A DNA stretch of 8,134 bases from Candidatus Poribacteria bacterium (GTDB taxonomy: Bacteria > Poribacteria > WGA-4E > WGA-3G): assembly GCA_009835515.1 (NCBI GenBank), contig VXXH01000670.1, positions 1-8,134 of the forward strand, read 5' to 3'. A program made the translations under genes and the position numbers. Shown here piece by piece: positions 1 to 7,474 of this stretch (position 1 is its first letter; the number at the start of each line of letters is the position of its first letter). The notes beneath the pieces were generated by a model. The model saw only the letters and a program-made list of their open reading frames with translations, made no database searches and was not told the origin of the DNA.

Positions 1-1
1 A

Positions 2-121
2 CCTACAAGCGGTGTTGCATTTAGTCCCAATGGACGACATTTGTGTAGAAACTATGGCAATTCTAAGAGAACATCCAAAGCCTCCGGGAACAGACACTCA
101 GTGTCATTACACGGCTGGTAG
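2..121 (+). pseudogene. WD40-repeat-like fragment at the left edge (remnant or 3' end of a neighbouring gene)
   Basis: Frame 2 of the plus strand opens at the window edge with residues SGVAFSPNGRHL, a close match to the first strands of a WD40 beta-propeller blade (consensus VAFSPDGRxLA). The frame stops at TAG 119-121. After about base 46 the WD40 pattern is lost (no ASGSxD or LWD follows), and from base 52 the frame runs antisense over the end of the DUF255 gene. It could be the decayed edge of a WD40 gene, or the last few codons of a convergent WD40 gene lying left of the window. The resemblance rests on about a dozen residues, so the call is tentative. Confidence 0.3.
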
Positions 122-2367
122 GTGAGCTTGAGTGTGATTGGGACGTTTTTCTTCTGGGTTACATTCGGTTTCTGTTTTAAACGTAGCGGGATCGTCAGGC
201 TTTTTTCATAAATATTCAAAGGCTGGTCGCTAAACTCAAAACGCGTGGATCTACCTTTCGGGTAGGCGATATCGACAATCTCTACCGGGGCATCCACGTC
301 TACTGCTACTGTTGTCGGAATCAAATAATCTTGTCCTGTAGGATTGGCATTAATGTGCCAACCCGCGGCAATTTTGAGTTGAAGTTCCACATTGAAAACT
401 GTATCATCTTTCTCTTTAACTTTAGCAGTTGCGGTTACTGTTGATGATCCGAAGGCATCTTGATTCTCTTCCGGCGTTAGGTAGTCGTTAAGGGCAAAGT
501 GCATATACATGAAAGATGATGGACTTTGTCCCATGGACTCTGCAAAAATGCGCAACGTTTTCTCAGCATAATCCCGATAGTCTGCCCCAAGTGCTAACAG
601 ATTTTTGACAGCGACAGCGTTACCAGATGGAATGGCGGAGTCATAAGGTTTCTTAGTACGTACAATAAGATGTTTCGCATCCGCTTTCGTGTAATAGAAA
701 CCACCGTTTTTATCGTCCCAGAACAGTTGGATCATCTTATCGGTGAGTGTGCGTGCCGAAGCTAACCACTGATTCTCATCTGTCGCCGCATACAATCCGA
801 GCAGACCACGGACAAAGAAGGCGTAGTCATCAAGATACGCATCCTGCTTGACAACACCAGCGGTATAGGTATGCCACAATTCACCATCGGGTTTTCTCAT
901 GGTCCCAAGAACGAATTCGGCAGCTTTTGATGCTGCGGCGAGATAACGTTCATCGCCAAGCACGTGATAACCATAAGCGAGTGCATCTATCATCAAACCG
1001 TTCCAGTTAACAATGATTTTGGTATCCAACAACGGATATTCGCGTTCAGAGCGTGCTGTCAAAAGTTTTTCGCGTGCTGTTGACAATCTTTTCACAGAAT
1101 CCTCTACTTCTGACCCTTCAGGGACATAAAGAACGCTTTTACCTTCAAAATTGGGCCCCTTATCCACGCCATAAATTTCATTGAAACGTGAAGTGTCTTT
1201 TGGGTTTCCGAGAATCTTCTGGATTTCATCAGCGGTCCAGACGTAGTATTTCCCTTCTTCGGCATCCGTTTCAGCATCCAATGCCGAATAGAAGCCGCCT
1301 TCGGGGGCCGTCATCTCCCGGAAAATGAAACTGAAGATTTCTTCGGCAACGCGTCGGTAACGCGGCTCTCGCGTCAACTGATAGGCACGAAGATATACTT
1401 TCGCCAATTGTGCGTTATCGTAAAGCATCTTTTCAAAGTGCGGGATGAGCCACTTCGCGTCAACGGAATATCGATGAAACCCGCCGCCGACTTGGTCATA
1501 CATGCCGCCGTAAGCCATCATATCCAGCGTCCGTGTCACCATTTTCAATAACGATTCGTCTTTTTCGGGAGAGGCTTGTAACCCCGATTCTCTCTGATAT
1601 TCACTCATCAGGAATTCGAGATTAGCCGGACTCGGAAATTTCGGTGCTGTGCCAAACCCACCATAAGCTTGGCTATAGTTCGTCCGAAGGTAATCCAAGG
1701 CACCAGTAATGAGCGTTCTATCCAGTACTCTCGCGTTAAGGGCGGTGAACCCACGGCTTGTTGCCATCGCAATGGTATTTGAGATTTGGTTTGCGGATTC
1801 AATGACCTCTGCCTCTCGCGTTACCCACGCTTCGTGAACGGCATCAAGGATCGTTGGGAACCCGGGTCTGCCCGGCATATCTGTCGGTGGAAAATAGGTG
1901 CCAGCGTAAAAGGGTTTTAGGTCAGGCGTGAGGAAAACGGAATTGGGCCAGCCTCCACGTTGCACCAGTAGTTGCGTCGCGGTCATATAGATTTCATCGA
2001 GATCCGGACGTTCTTCCCTATCAATCTTGATATTGATGAAAATCTTGTTCATCACCGCAGCGATTTCCGGGTTTGAGAAGACTTTGCGCTCCATCACGTG
2101 GCACCAGTAACACGTGGAATAGCCGACAGAGAGAAAAATGATCTTATTTTCTTTCTTTGCAAGTGCTAAGGCATCATCGCTCCACGGGTACCAATCTACT
2201 GGGTTATGGGCGTGGAGGAGCAGGTATGGACTGGTTTCATGAATAAGCCGATTCGTCCATTTCCATGAACCGTCTGGATTTTTGAGCGCGGCTTCATCTG
2301 CACTTACTATCCACATAAGATTAAGTAGGATTAGAACAACAAGAATTTTCTGTATAGTGTTTTTCAT
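52..2367 (-). CDS. Secreted DUF255 (YyaL/SPATA20-type) thioredoxin-fold protein with C-terminal DsbD-N-like domain
   Basis: This is a predicted exported protein of 771 aa. Residues 1-23 form a signal peptide (MKN..., a hydrophobic run, then a cut near VSA/DE). Residues about 35-195 are the DUF255 thioredoxin-like domain, with the family's HNPVDWYPW motif and a CxxC pair, Cys86-Tyr-Trp-Cys89. Residues about 210-630 match the alpha-helical, six-hairpin glycosidase-like part of the YyaL/SPATA20 family. Residues about 640-771 are an extra beta-rich domain with GWHINAN and a Cys753/Cys758 pair followed by LFP, as in the N-terminal domain of DsbD. Usual family members of about 680-700 aa lack this tail. 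I chose the ATG at 2367 because it begins the signal peptide and has a GAGG site 8 nt upstream; the frame stays open to 2457, but that would overlap the permease gene and bury the signal. It lies 52 bp behind the second permease and is probably co-transcribed. A role in periplasmic thiol chemistry is inferred; the substrate is unknown. Confidence 0.88.
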   Translation of the reverse strand: MKNTIQKILVVLILLNLMWIVSADEAALKNPDGSWKWTNRLIHETSPYLLLHAHNPVDWYPWSDDALALAKKENKIIFLSVGYSTCYWCHVMERKVFSNPEIAAVMNKIFINIKIDREERPDLDEIYMTATQLLVQRGGWPNSVFLTPDLKPFYAGTYFPPTDMPGRPGFPTILDAVHEAWVTREAEVIESANQISNTIAMATSRGFTALNARVLDRTLITGALDYLRTNYSQAYGGFGTAPKFPSPANLEFLMSEYQRESGLQASPEKDESLLKMVTRTLDMMAYGGMYDQVGGGFHRYSVDAKWLIPHFEKMLYDNAQLAKVYLRAYQLTREPRYRRVAEEIFSFIFREMTAPEGGFYSALDAETDAEEGKYYVWTADEIQKILGNPKDTSRFNEIYGVDKGPNFEGKSVLYVPEGSEVEDSVKRLSTAREKLLTARSEREYPLLDTKIIVNWNGLMIDALAYGYHVLGDERYLAAASKAAEFVLGTMRKPDGELWHTYTAGVVKQDAYLDDYAFFVRGLLGLYAATDENQWLASARTLTDKMIQLFWDDKNGGFYYTKADAKHLIVRTKKPYDSAIPSGNAVAVKNLLALGADYRDYAEKTLRIFAESMGQSPSSFMYMHFALNDYLTPEENQDAFGSSTVTATAKVKEKDDTVFNVELQLKIAAGWHINANPTGQDYLIPTTVAVDVDAPVEIVDIAYPKGRSTRFEFSDQPLNIYEKSLTIPLRLKQKPNVTQKKNVPITLKLTYQPCNDTECLFPEALDVLLELP

Positions 2368-2375
2368 AGTAGCAA

Positions 2376-2379
2376 CCTC
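2376..2379 (-). promoter_or_regulatory. Shine-Dalgarno site that decides the DUF255 start
   Basis: On the minus strand GAGG lies 8 nt before the ATG at 2367, whereas the upstream in-frame start at 2457 lies inside the permease gene. A small inverted repeat (GCTAT, 5-nt loop, ATAGC; 2381-2395) sits directly upstream of the site. It is too weak to call a regulator. Confidence 0.6.
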
Positions 2380-2419
2380 TGCTATTGAACATAGCATGTG
2401 AAGATGCCATATAGTACGG

Positions 2420-3529
2420 TTATTGCACAAGTGCCTGCTGCGCGATCGTACGTCCATGTTCCGTTAAAGCCAACTGCGTCTCTTTTCGCGAGACGTATTG
2501 GTTGTTCAGCGCGTGTTTTACGACTTGGTTTGTAAAAGTGGGATCCCAACTGAGATGCTCATGAAGGTCTGCAATCGCCGATTCCGCTTCTGCTTCAGGA
2601 AGTCCTTCGTGATTAAAGAGATGGATAGCCAACATCGTCTGGGCAAACTCCCATTTCTGGCGCGCCTGTCGACGCGCAATAGCAATAATCCCGCGATTCG
2701 GAATCAACACAAAAACCAACCCGAAAATGAGGAGCGTCGTCGTCGCAATCGCGCCTGCAATAGAGACATCAAACAGAGAAGCGAGCCAATAGCCACTGAC
2801 AGCATTCACGCTACCGATAATCGCGCTTAGGATAAGCATACGCGAGAGCCTATCTGTCATGAGGTAAGCCGTAGCAGGAGGGCCGGCGATGAGAGCAACG
2901 ACTAAAATCGAACCGACCGCGTCAAACGCACCGACCGTGGTTATTGATACTAACGTCATCAGGCCGTAGTGGATAAGGGCCGGTGCAAACCCCAGCGTAG
3001 CGGCTAAACTTGCGTCAAACGTCGCCAACTTCAATTCTTTGTAAAATAGGAGGATAAAGACAAGATTCAATACAAGAATCGCGCCCATCACATATAGAGA
3101 AACAGGGCCGAGATCGTATCCGAAAGCCTTCAGTTTGTTGAGTGGGGCATACGCGAGTTCACCGAGCAGAACGGCATCCATATCCAAGTGAACATTCCCT
3201 GCGAACCGGGAGATCAAGATCACACCGACGCTGAAAAGAGCCGGGAACGTCAACCCGATCGCGGCATCCTCTTTCACCAGTTTTGTCCGTTGTAGCAACT
3301 CAACGAGAAAGACGGTGAGCACCCCCGTTCCTGCGGCAGCAAGAATCAGAAGCGGCGATGATAGGCTCTCCGTGAGAAAAAAGGCGAGTACGATGCCGGG
3401 GAGAATTGCATGGCTAATCGCGTCACTCATCAAAGTCATCCGCCGTAGCACCAAGAACACACCGGGCAAGGCACATGCTACCGCCGTGACAATCGCAATG
3501 AGTTGGATATCAAAATGACCTTGTAACAT
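2420..3529 (-). CDS. troD: Metal ABC transporter permease, TroD/MntD type, with C-terminal winged-helix-like extension
   Basis: This is the second inner-membrane permease of the Mn/Zn/Fe importer. Residues 1-285 form the ABC-3 (ZnuB/TroD) membrane domain, with about eight hydrophobic segments. It carries the family's [12 protein letters not shown] motif (residues 35-46), [12 protein letters not shown] (118-129, typical of the TroD branch), [10 protein letters not shown] (163-172) and [11 protein letters not shown] (211-221). Family members usually end near residue 280-300; here about 80 further soluble residues follow. They are basic at first (ARRQARQKW), then helical, and end in an [15 protein letters not shown] pattern like the wing and last helix of a DtxR-type winged helix. 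The tail should face the cytoplasm. The ATG at 3529 follows the first permease by 26 bp. Its GGAG (3542-3545) is 12 nt from the ATG, longer than ideal. The two permeases presumably form a heterodimer. Confidence 0.93.
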   Translation of the reverse strand: MLQGHFDIQLIAIVTAVACALPGVFLVLRRMTLMSDAISHAILPGIVLAFFLTESLSSPLLILAAAGTGVLTVFLVELLQRTKLVKEDAAIGLTFPALFSVGVILISRFAGNVHLDMDAVLLGELAYAPLNKLKAFGYDLGPVSLYVMGAILVLNLVFILLFYKELKLATFDASLAATLGFAPALIHYGLMTLVSITTVGAFDAVGSILVVALIAGPPATAYLMTDRLSRMLILSAIIGSVNAVSGYWLASLFDVSIAGAIATTTLLIFGLVFVLIPNRGIIAIARRQARQKWEFAQTMLAIHLFNHEGLPEAEAESAIADLHEHLSWDPTFTNQVVKHALNNQYVSRKETQLALTEHGRTIAQQALVQ

Positions 3530-3555
3530 GTGCTGTATACACTCCGATGATATGG

Positions 3556-4473
3556 TTATTTTAATAATCTACCCGTTGCCGTTTTCAGATCGCGCCTGTT
3601 CCGTTGGTGCCGTATCCGGTCCCATACAAGTCCACGGTTCGGGGCAAAAGTGATTGAAATACCTACCACAACCGTTGCACATAGCACAATCGTTGGACCT
3701 GTGGGGATGCGAGATGCCGTGCTGCTGATAATAGTCCCGCTTACACCCGCGAGTGCTCCAAAGCATCCAGCGAGAAACACCATCAGACGGAGTCGGTTCG
3801 TCCACTGTCTCGCGGCAACTGCCGGTGCCACAAGCATCGCGCTCATTAACACCGCACCAACCGCCTGTAACCCAAGAACAATCGCCATGACAAGAAGACT
3901 CGTCAGCAAAATATCAAGTGTACGGGTCGGAAGTCCGATAGATGCAGCGAAACCTTCATCGAAAACGAGAAGTTTCAACTCTTTCCAAAAAACTAACATA
4001 ATCATGAGCGCGACACCACCGAGTATAGCGATTGTTAGGACATCGCGCTCCAGAATTGTTGCCGCTTGTCCAAAGAGGAACGTATCTAACCCCGCCTGAT
4101 TCGCATTACCGGTGCGCTGGATAAGCGTGTGCAGAACCAATCCGAAACCGAAAAACGTAGATAGCACGAGACCGAGCGCACTGTCGTATTTGATACGTGT
4201 GAGCCGCACAATACTCAAAATGAGGAGTGTGCCTAACCATCCCGCGATCGCTGCGCCGAGTACCAGAATCAGCGGTGCCTTGCTACCTGTCAGTAAAAAA
4301 GCGATTGCGATGCCCGGCAACGCCGCATGCGAAATCGCATCGCCAAGGAGGCTCTGCCTGCGCAAAACAGCATAAGTACCAAGCGCACCACTCACAGTAC
4401 CGAGTAACGCCGCGCCGATGGCAACAACCATGAGGGTATAATCAAGATGGATTAGAATGCTTAAATTTTCCAT
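3556..4473 (-). CDS. troC: Metal ABC transporter permease, TroC/MntC type
   Basis: This is the first inner-membrane permease of the importer, 305 aa. It is an ABC-3 family protein with about eight hydrophobic segments. Family signatures are GDAISHAALPGIAIAF (44-59, the loop expected to contact the ATPase), LDTFLFGQAA (129-138, typical of the TroC branch), WKELKLLVFDEGFAASIGLP (163-182) and MLVAPAVAARQ (213-223). A short basic tail (RHQRNRRDLK) ends the protein; unlike its partner it has no extra domain. It sits between the ATPase gene (101 bp upstream, across a repeat-bearing spacer) and the second permease (26 bp downstream). I see no Shine-Dalgarno sequence before the ATG; the 20 nt upstream are A-rich and made of heptamer-like repeats. 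The ATG is still the best start because it gives the normal N-terminus for the family. Confidence 0.94.
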   Translation of the reverse strand: MENLSILIHLDYTLMVVAIGAALLGTVSGALGTYAVLRRQSLLGDAISHAALPGIAIAFLLTGSKAPLILVLGAAIAGWLGTLLILSIVRLTRIKYDSALGLVLSTFFGFGLVLHTLIQRTGNANQAGLDTFLFGQAATILERDVLTIAILGGVALMIMLVFWKELKLLVFDEGFAASIGLPTRTLDILLTSLLVMAIVLGLQAVGAVLMSAMLVAPAVAARQWTNRLRLMVFLAGCFGALAGVSGTIISSTASRIPTGPTIVLCATVVVGISITFAPNRGLVWDRIRHQRNRRDLKTATGRLLK

Positions 4474-4479
4474 TTTTTA

Positions 4480-4500
4480 TTACTTATCAGTTATCGGTTC
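4480..4500. repeat. Degenerate heptanucleotide array in front of the first permease gene
   Basis: Three 7-bp units read TTACTTA, TCAGTTA and TCGGTTC on the plus strand. The array ends 6 nt before the permease start codon and occupies the place where a Shine-Dalgarno site would be expected. It resembles the short tandem heptamer repeats (STRR) of cyanobacterial genomes in style, but I cannot tell from one locus whether it is a genome-wide repeat. Confidence 0.45.
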
Positions 4501-4509
4501 AAAGGCGGA

Positions 4510-4542
4510 TTGTGGTCTTTACAGATAAAGGCACTACCACAA
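4510..4542. other. Bulged hairpin in the ATPase-permease spacer
   Basis: On the minus strand TTGTGGT and ACCACAA form a perfect 7-bp stem. Inside it CTTTA and TAAAG form a second 5-bp stem closed by a TCTG loop. A 5-nt bulge (AGTGC) lies on the 5' side between the stems. No T-run follows, so it is not a canonical terminator. In a polycistronic mRNA it could be a processing or stabilising element that sets ATPase:permease ratios, or the core of a small repeat element; both are inference. Confidence 0.5.
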
Positions 4543-4552
4543 AATGTTAATC

Positions 4553-4574
4553 GAAGACTGACGACTGACGACTG
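4553..4574. repeat. Tandem heptamer array abutting the ATPase stop codon
   Basis: On the plus strand the units are GAAGACT, GACGACT and GACGACT plus one further G, which touches the stop codon of the ATPase gene at 4575. Read on the minus strand the unit is CAGTCGT. With the degenerate array at 4480-4500 it flanks a hairpin, giving a repeat-hairpin-repeat layout of 95 bp. Confidence 0.65.
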
Positions 4575-5312
4575 CTATTTCATGAATGCGACGCGTCCAC
4601 CGTAAGTCTCGCGTAAATTGTCTGATGTGAACGTTTCCTCAACGGGACCACTGGCAATACGACGAATGTTTAATAGCATCACCCAGTCGAAATAGTCGGT
4701 TACTGTCTGCAGGTCGTGATGCACCACAACGACTGTTTTACCATTCGCTCGGAGTTCCTGCAGGAGTGTCACAATTGCCCGCTCCGTGGTAGCATCTACA
4801 CCCTGGAAGGGTTCATCCATCAAATAGATAGTAGCATCTTGAACGAGTGCGCGTGCAAGAAAAACGCGTTGCTGTTGTCCACCGGAGAGTTGGCTGATTT
4901 GGCGGGTGATATACGCCTCCATACCGACCTTCTCAAGTGCTTGCATCGCCAGTTCGCGTTCGTTCTTTCCGGGTCGCCGAACCCATCCGAGTGCGCCGTA
5001 ACGTCCCATCATAACAACATCCAGAACGTTTGTCGGAAAATCCCAATCCACGCTGCCCCGTTGCGGGACATAACCGACGATCCGCCGTTGCGCTTCATAA
5101 GGTTTGTCGTAAATCAAGACATTGCCTGCCGCAGGACGTACCAACCCTAAAATTGCCTTGATTAACGTCGTTTTACCGGCACCGTTCGGACCGACGATTG
5201 ACAGAAGCACCCCAGGTGGCACATCAAGGTCGATATCCCACAAGACAGGTTTATCCTGATAGGCGACCGTCAGATCGGTTACCTCAATGGCTTTCGGTTT
5301 GGACGCTTGCAT
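4575..5312 (-). CDS. troB: Metal ABC transporter ATP-binding protein, TroB/MntB type
   Basis: This is the cytoplasmic ATPase that powers the importer, 245 aa and full length. All nucleotide-binding motifs are present: Walker A GPNGAGKT (41-48), Q-loop Gln84 in [13 protein letters not shown], signature LSGGQQQR (142-149), Walker B IYLMDEP (162-168) with catalytic Glu167, and the switch His199 in VHHD. The Q-loop stretch VDWDFP followed by VMMGRYG is characteristic of Mn/Zn/Fe-type ATPases of this family. The ATG at 5312 lies 2 nt after the stop of the binding-protein gene, and its GGAG site lies inside that gene, so translation is probably coupled. It is followed by a 101 bp spacer before the permeases. 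Confidence 0.96.
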   Translation of the reverse strand: MQASKPKAIEVTDLTVAYQDKPVLWDIDLDVPPGVLLSIVGPNGAGKTTLIKAILGLVRPAAGNVLIYDKPYEAQRRIVGYVPQRGSVDWDFPTNVLDVVMMGRYGALGWVRRPGKNERELAMQALEKVGMEAYITRQISQLSGGQQQRVFLARALVQDATIYLMDEPFQGVDATTERAIVTLLQELRANGKTVVVVHHDLQTVTDYFDWVMLLNIRRIASGPVEETFTSDNLRETYGGRVAFMK

Positions 5313-5314
5313 GC

Positions 5315-6280
5315 CTAATTCTCCGCTGTAGAAGAGGTTCGTATCCCCGATTCTCCGGTCAGCGCGCTCACAATTGTATCAATATTATGGCGAACCATAC
5401 CGATATAGGTGCCTTCAGGTGTTCCGTCGTTACCCATCGCATCAGAAAAAAGTTCTCCACCAATTTTCACATCAAACCCTTTTGATTTCACAGCGGCTCT
5501 CACTGCTTCAAGACTCCTTGAAGAGACAGATGATTCCACAAAAATTGCCGGAATACGCCGTTCTGCGATAAAAGTAGCCAATTCTTGCACATCGGCGATG
5601 CCTGCCTCCGTCGCGGTGCTAATCCCTTGTAATCCGCGAACCTCAAACCCATAAGCCTTTCCAAAGTAGTTAAACGCGTCGTGTGCTGTCACAAGCACCC
5701 GCTGCTGAGGTGGTACACGTTCCGCTTGAGATTTTACGTACTGGTGCAGTTCCGCGAGTTTTGCAAGATAGCGTTCGGCATTGCTCCAGTACATTACAGT
5801 GCTGTCTGAATCAAATTCACTCAGAACATCGCGAACCTTTCCCACGGCTTTCATCCAAAGTGTTACATCGAACCACAAATGCGGGTCATATTGTCCCTCA
5901 AATTCCGGTGGTGTTAAGAGTAGACTTTGGTCAACGGCACCCGTTACAGCAACGGTCTTGGTATCTCCTGACATCTTGGCGAGAATATCACCCATTTTCG
6001 ATTCAAGATGCAGCCCGTTGTAAAAAATGAGGTTTGCTGAATTGAGTTTCTGAACATCACCGGCACTTGCCTTATAAAGGTGCGGATCTACACCAGGTCC
6101 CATCAAGCCTACGACTTCAACCCGATCTCCGCCAACGTTCTTGGCGATATCGGTAATCATCCCTATTGTCGTGACGACGCGAAACTTTGTCCCGACGGAA
6201 ACATCAGGCGGTGCTTTTGGATCACATCCGGTACTCGCAAGTATAACTATTAAACATACTGATAGATATATTCTGTACAT
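5315..6280 (-). CDS. troA: Metal-binding lipoprotein of the ABC importer, TroA/MntA type
   Basis: This is the periplasmic metal-capturing component of the importer, 321 aa. The N-terminus is a lipoprotein-type signal (MYRIYL..., hydrophobic core, then ASTGC with Cys19); Ser at -3 makes the lipobox atypical. Expected metal ligands of the cluster A-I fold are all present: His67 in DPHLYKAS, His134 in DPHLWFD, His200 in TAHDAF and Asp280 in [10 protein letters not shown]. Their spacing matches TroA (H68, H133, H199, D279). The closing motif [14 protein letters not shown] also fits TroA/MtsA proteins. There is no His-rich loop of the ZnuA kind. I chose ATG 6280 over the in-frame TTG at 6295 because it starts the signal directly. 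It lies 4 nt after the stop of the ferritin/VIT gene, with a GGGA site (6290-6293) inside that gene. Mn, Zn or Fe as cargo cannot be decided from sequence. Confidence 0.94.
   Translation of the reverse strand: MYRIYLSVCLIVILASTGCDPKAPPDVSVGTKFRVVTTIGMITDIAKNVGGDRVEVVGLMGPGVDPHLYKASAGDVQKLNSANLIFYNGLHLESKMGDILAKMSGDTKTVAVTGAVDQSLLLTPPEFEGQYDPHLWFDVTLWMKAVGKVRDVLSEFDSDSTVMYWSNAERYLAKLAELHQYVKSQAERVPPQQRVLVTAHDAFNYFGKAYGFEVRGLQGISTATEAGIADVQELATFIAERRIPAIFVESSVSSRSLEAVRAAVKSKGFDVKIGGELFSDAMGNDGTPEGTYIGMVRHNIDTIVSALTGESGIRTSSTAEN
5321..5324 (-). promoter_or_regulatory. Shine-Dalgarno site of the ATPase gene, inside the binding-protein gene
   Basis: GGAG on the minus strand lies 8 nt before the ATG at 5312 and before the upstream stop codon at 5315-5317. 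Ribosomes ending on the binding-protein gene would therefore be in place to start the ATPase. Confidence 0.65.
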
Positions 6281-6284
6281 AATT

Positions 6285-7424
6285 TTAATTCCCAAAGAAA
6301 AAGTGTTCTAATAATTCACCGACAAGGTAGCCAACACCGGCAACACCGAGTCCTACAATAAACATATCAATGCCACTCCGAAACAGCCCGCGTCCTGTGA
6401 AGAAACTCCGTGCGGCACCGACAGCAAAGTGTGACATCATGGCAAGTGTGAACGAGATCCAAATAGCGAGCATACCCTCAGTAAATAGGAACGGCGCAAC
6501 CGGAATGAAAGCACCGATAGCCGTCGCGAGCCCTGTAATCCATCCCTCTTTGATCGGTGTTGCATAGACTTCCCCGATTTTAAGTTCAGTTTGGATTTTC
6601 TCCGCCAGTGCTCTCTCTGGATCCTCCATGACCTCCTGTGCAAGTTCCCGTGCCTGCTCCTTTGGTAAACCGCGCGCCTCGTAGATGAGGGCGAGTTCAT
6701 CTTCCTCAATGTCAGGCATGAGGCGAATTTCCTCTCTTTCAACCTCGATTTCGTGTTCATAAACTTCTTGTTCACTCTTCGCTGCAAGGTACCCTGAAGC
6801 ACCCATAGAGAGCGAGTCCGCGACCGTTCCAACGATACCTGTCACAAGGATTGTGGAGATATCCGATGTCGCAGCAATAACGCCAGCGACTAACCCGAAG
6901 TTCGCCGTTAAGCCGTCGTTAAACCCATAAACAATGTTGCCGACCATGCCTCCAGATTCGGTTTTGTGCCACGGCTCACCAATCGTTCCGGTAAGTTCCT
7001 GTAAACTCTCTGTATGTTGGGCGGATTCCTTGGCTAAAATAAGCGCGGTTTCCTTTGCATCTGCGAGTGTGCTGTTTCTGTGAAGCGTTAGATAGTCTTT
7101 GACTTCACTCGCCTCCTCCCCCAGCATCTGCGAGAGCGGGAACGTATTCCCAAATCGGCGAGCATACCACGCCATCAACCGTGCTTTCAATGTCGGCTGT
7201 TGCCTTTTGATTTTTACGTCGTATGCCGTGAGCATCTCCTGCCAACGGACTACATGTTGATTTTCTACCTCGGCCAGCTCGCTTAATATCTCTTTTCGCC
7301 TGTCATCTGATTCAAGACTCGCGAAAATGCCATACAGGAAACTGGCATCGATTTCATCTTGCAAATGGTGTTTCCACACCTTAATCGTTTTAGCATCAGG
7401 TCGAGTCCGTTCTTGTTGTTCCAT
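6285..7424 (-). CDS. Ferritin-like/VIT1-CCC1 fusion membrane protein (MbfA-like), probable iron or manganese exporter
   Basis: This is a two-part protein of 379 aa. Residues about 10-148 are a ferritin-like (rubrerythrin-type) helical bundle, with LQDEIDASFLY (Glu24), EVENQH (Glu54, His57), the linker motif ARLMAWYARRFGN (81-93) and KESAQH (Glu133, His137). Residues about 158-379 are a VIT1/CCC1 transporter: GFNDGLTANFGLVAGV (167-182) in the first membrane helix, ADSLSMGASGYLAAKSE (202-218), a Glu-rich cytoplasmic helical segment (219-285), then three further hydrophobic helices. This architecture is that of the membrane-bound ferritin MbfA group, which exports iron in rhizobia; VIT/CCC1 proteins also carry manganese. 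It lies between the metalloregulator and the importer genes. The ATG at 7424 has AAAGGA 8 nt upstream. In the second ferritin ExxH motif the Glu appears shifted by one residue. Confidence 0.93.
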   Translation of the reverse strand: MEQQERTRPDAKTIKVWKHHLQDEIDASFLYGIFASLESDDRRKEILSELAEVENQHVVRWQEMLTAYDVKIKRQQPTLKARLMAWYARRFGNTFPLSQMLGEEASEVKDYLTLHRNSTLADAKETALILAKESAQHTESLQELTGTIGEPWHKTESGGMVGNIVYGFNDGLTANFGLVAGVIAATSDISTILVTGIVGTVADSLSMGASGYLAAKSEQEVYEHEIEVEREEIRLMPDIEEDELALIYEARGLPKEQARELAQEVMEDPERALAEKIQTELKIGEVYATPIKEGWITGLATAIGAFIPVAPFLFTEGMLAIWISFTLAMMSHFAVGAARSFFTGRGLFRSGIDMFIVGLGVAGVGYLVGELLEHFFFGN

Positions 7425-7432
7425 TTTTCGAT

Positions 7433-7438
7433 TCCTTT
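7433..7438 (-). promoter_or_regulatory. Shine-Dalgarno site of the ferritin/VIT gene
   Basis: AAAGGA on the minus strand lies 8 nt before the ATG at 7424. It is the clearest ribosome-binding site in the cluster and fixes the start codon. Confidence 0.65.
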
Positions 7439-7447
7439 CGGCGGTAA

Positions 7448-7474
7448 TATACGCGCTTTCAAAGCGCGCCTATA
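7448..7474. other. Strong inverted repeat overlapping the regulator stop codon
   Basis: CGCGCTTT and AAAGCGCG (7452-7459 and 7461-7468) form a perfect 8-bp inverted repeat around one C (7460), or seven pairs with a 3-nt loop in RNA. Flanking TATA on both sides extends the stem across a 2-nt bulge (7469-7470). The repeat begins inside the TAG stop of the regulator gene and ends 23 nt before the ferritin/VIT start. No T-run follows on the minus strand, so it is not a standard terminator. It could be an attenuating hairpin, a processing site, an operator for the regulator or a dispersed repeat. Confidence 0.55.

Noticed and set aside
1..51. Rho-independent terminator after the DUF255 gene
   Set aside because: No stable GC-rich stem followed by T residues is visible on the minus strand in the 51 bases available.
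2368..2457. In-frame N-terminal extension of the DUF255 protein starting at 2457
   Set aside because: It would overlap the permease gene by 38 bp, has no ribosome-binding support and would bury the signal peptide that begins at 2367.
2498..2830. Plus-strand open frame of 110 codons
   Set aside because: It lies wholly antisense to the second permease gene, its product is basic and low in recognisable structure, and it has no family motif. It is a shadow frame.
3650..4099. Plus-strand open frame of 149 codons
   Set aside because: It is antisense to the first permease gene; the Thr/Ala/Pro-rich product mirrors the membrane-helix codons on the other strand.
4474..4545. Internal promoter in the ATPase-permease spacer
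   Set aside because: Possible boxes (TTGTGG with TAAAGA, TTGAAC with TAATAA) are 15 and 14 nt apart, too short for a standard promoter, and the second would start transcription at or inside the gene.
4716..5150. Plus-strand open frame of 144 codons
   Set aside because: It is antisense to the ATPase gene, which has every expected motif, and its own product has none.
6281..6295. TTG start at 6295 for the binding lipoprotein
   Set aside because: It only adds five residues before the signal peptide and overlaps the upstream stop; ATG 6280 gives a normal lipoprotein start.
7442..7474. Intrinsic terminator at the inverted repeat after the regulator gene
   Set aside because: The stem is strong but no T-run follows on the minus strand, so I list it as an inverted repeat without assigning termination.
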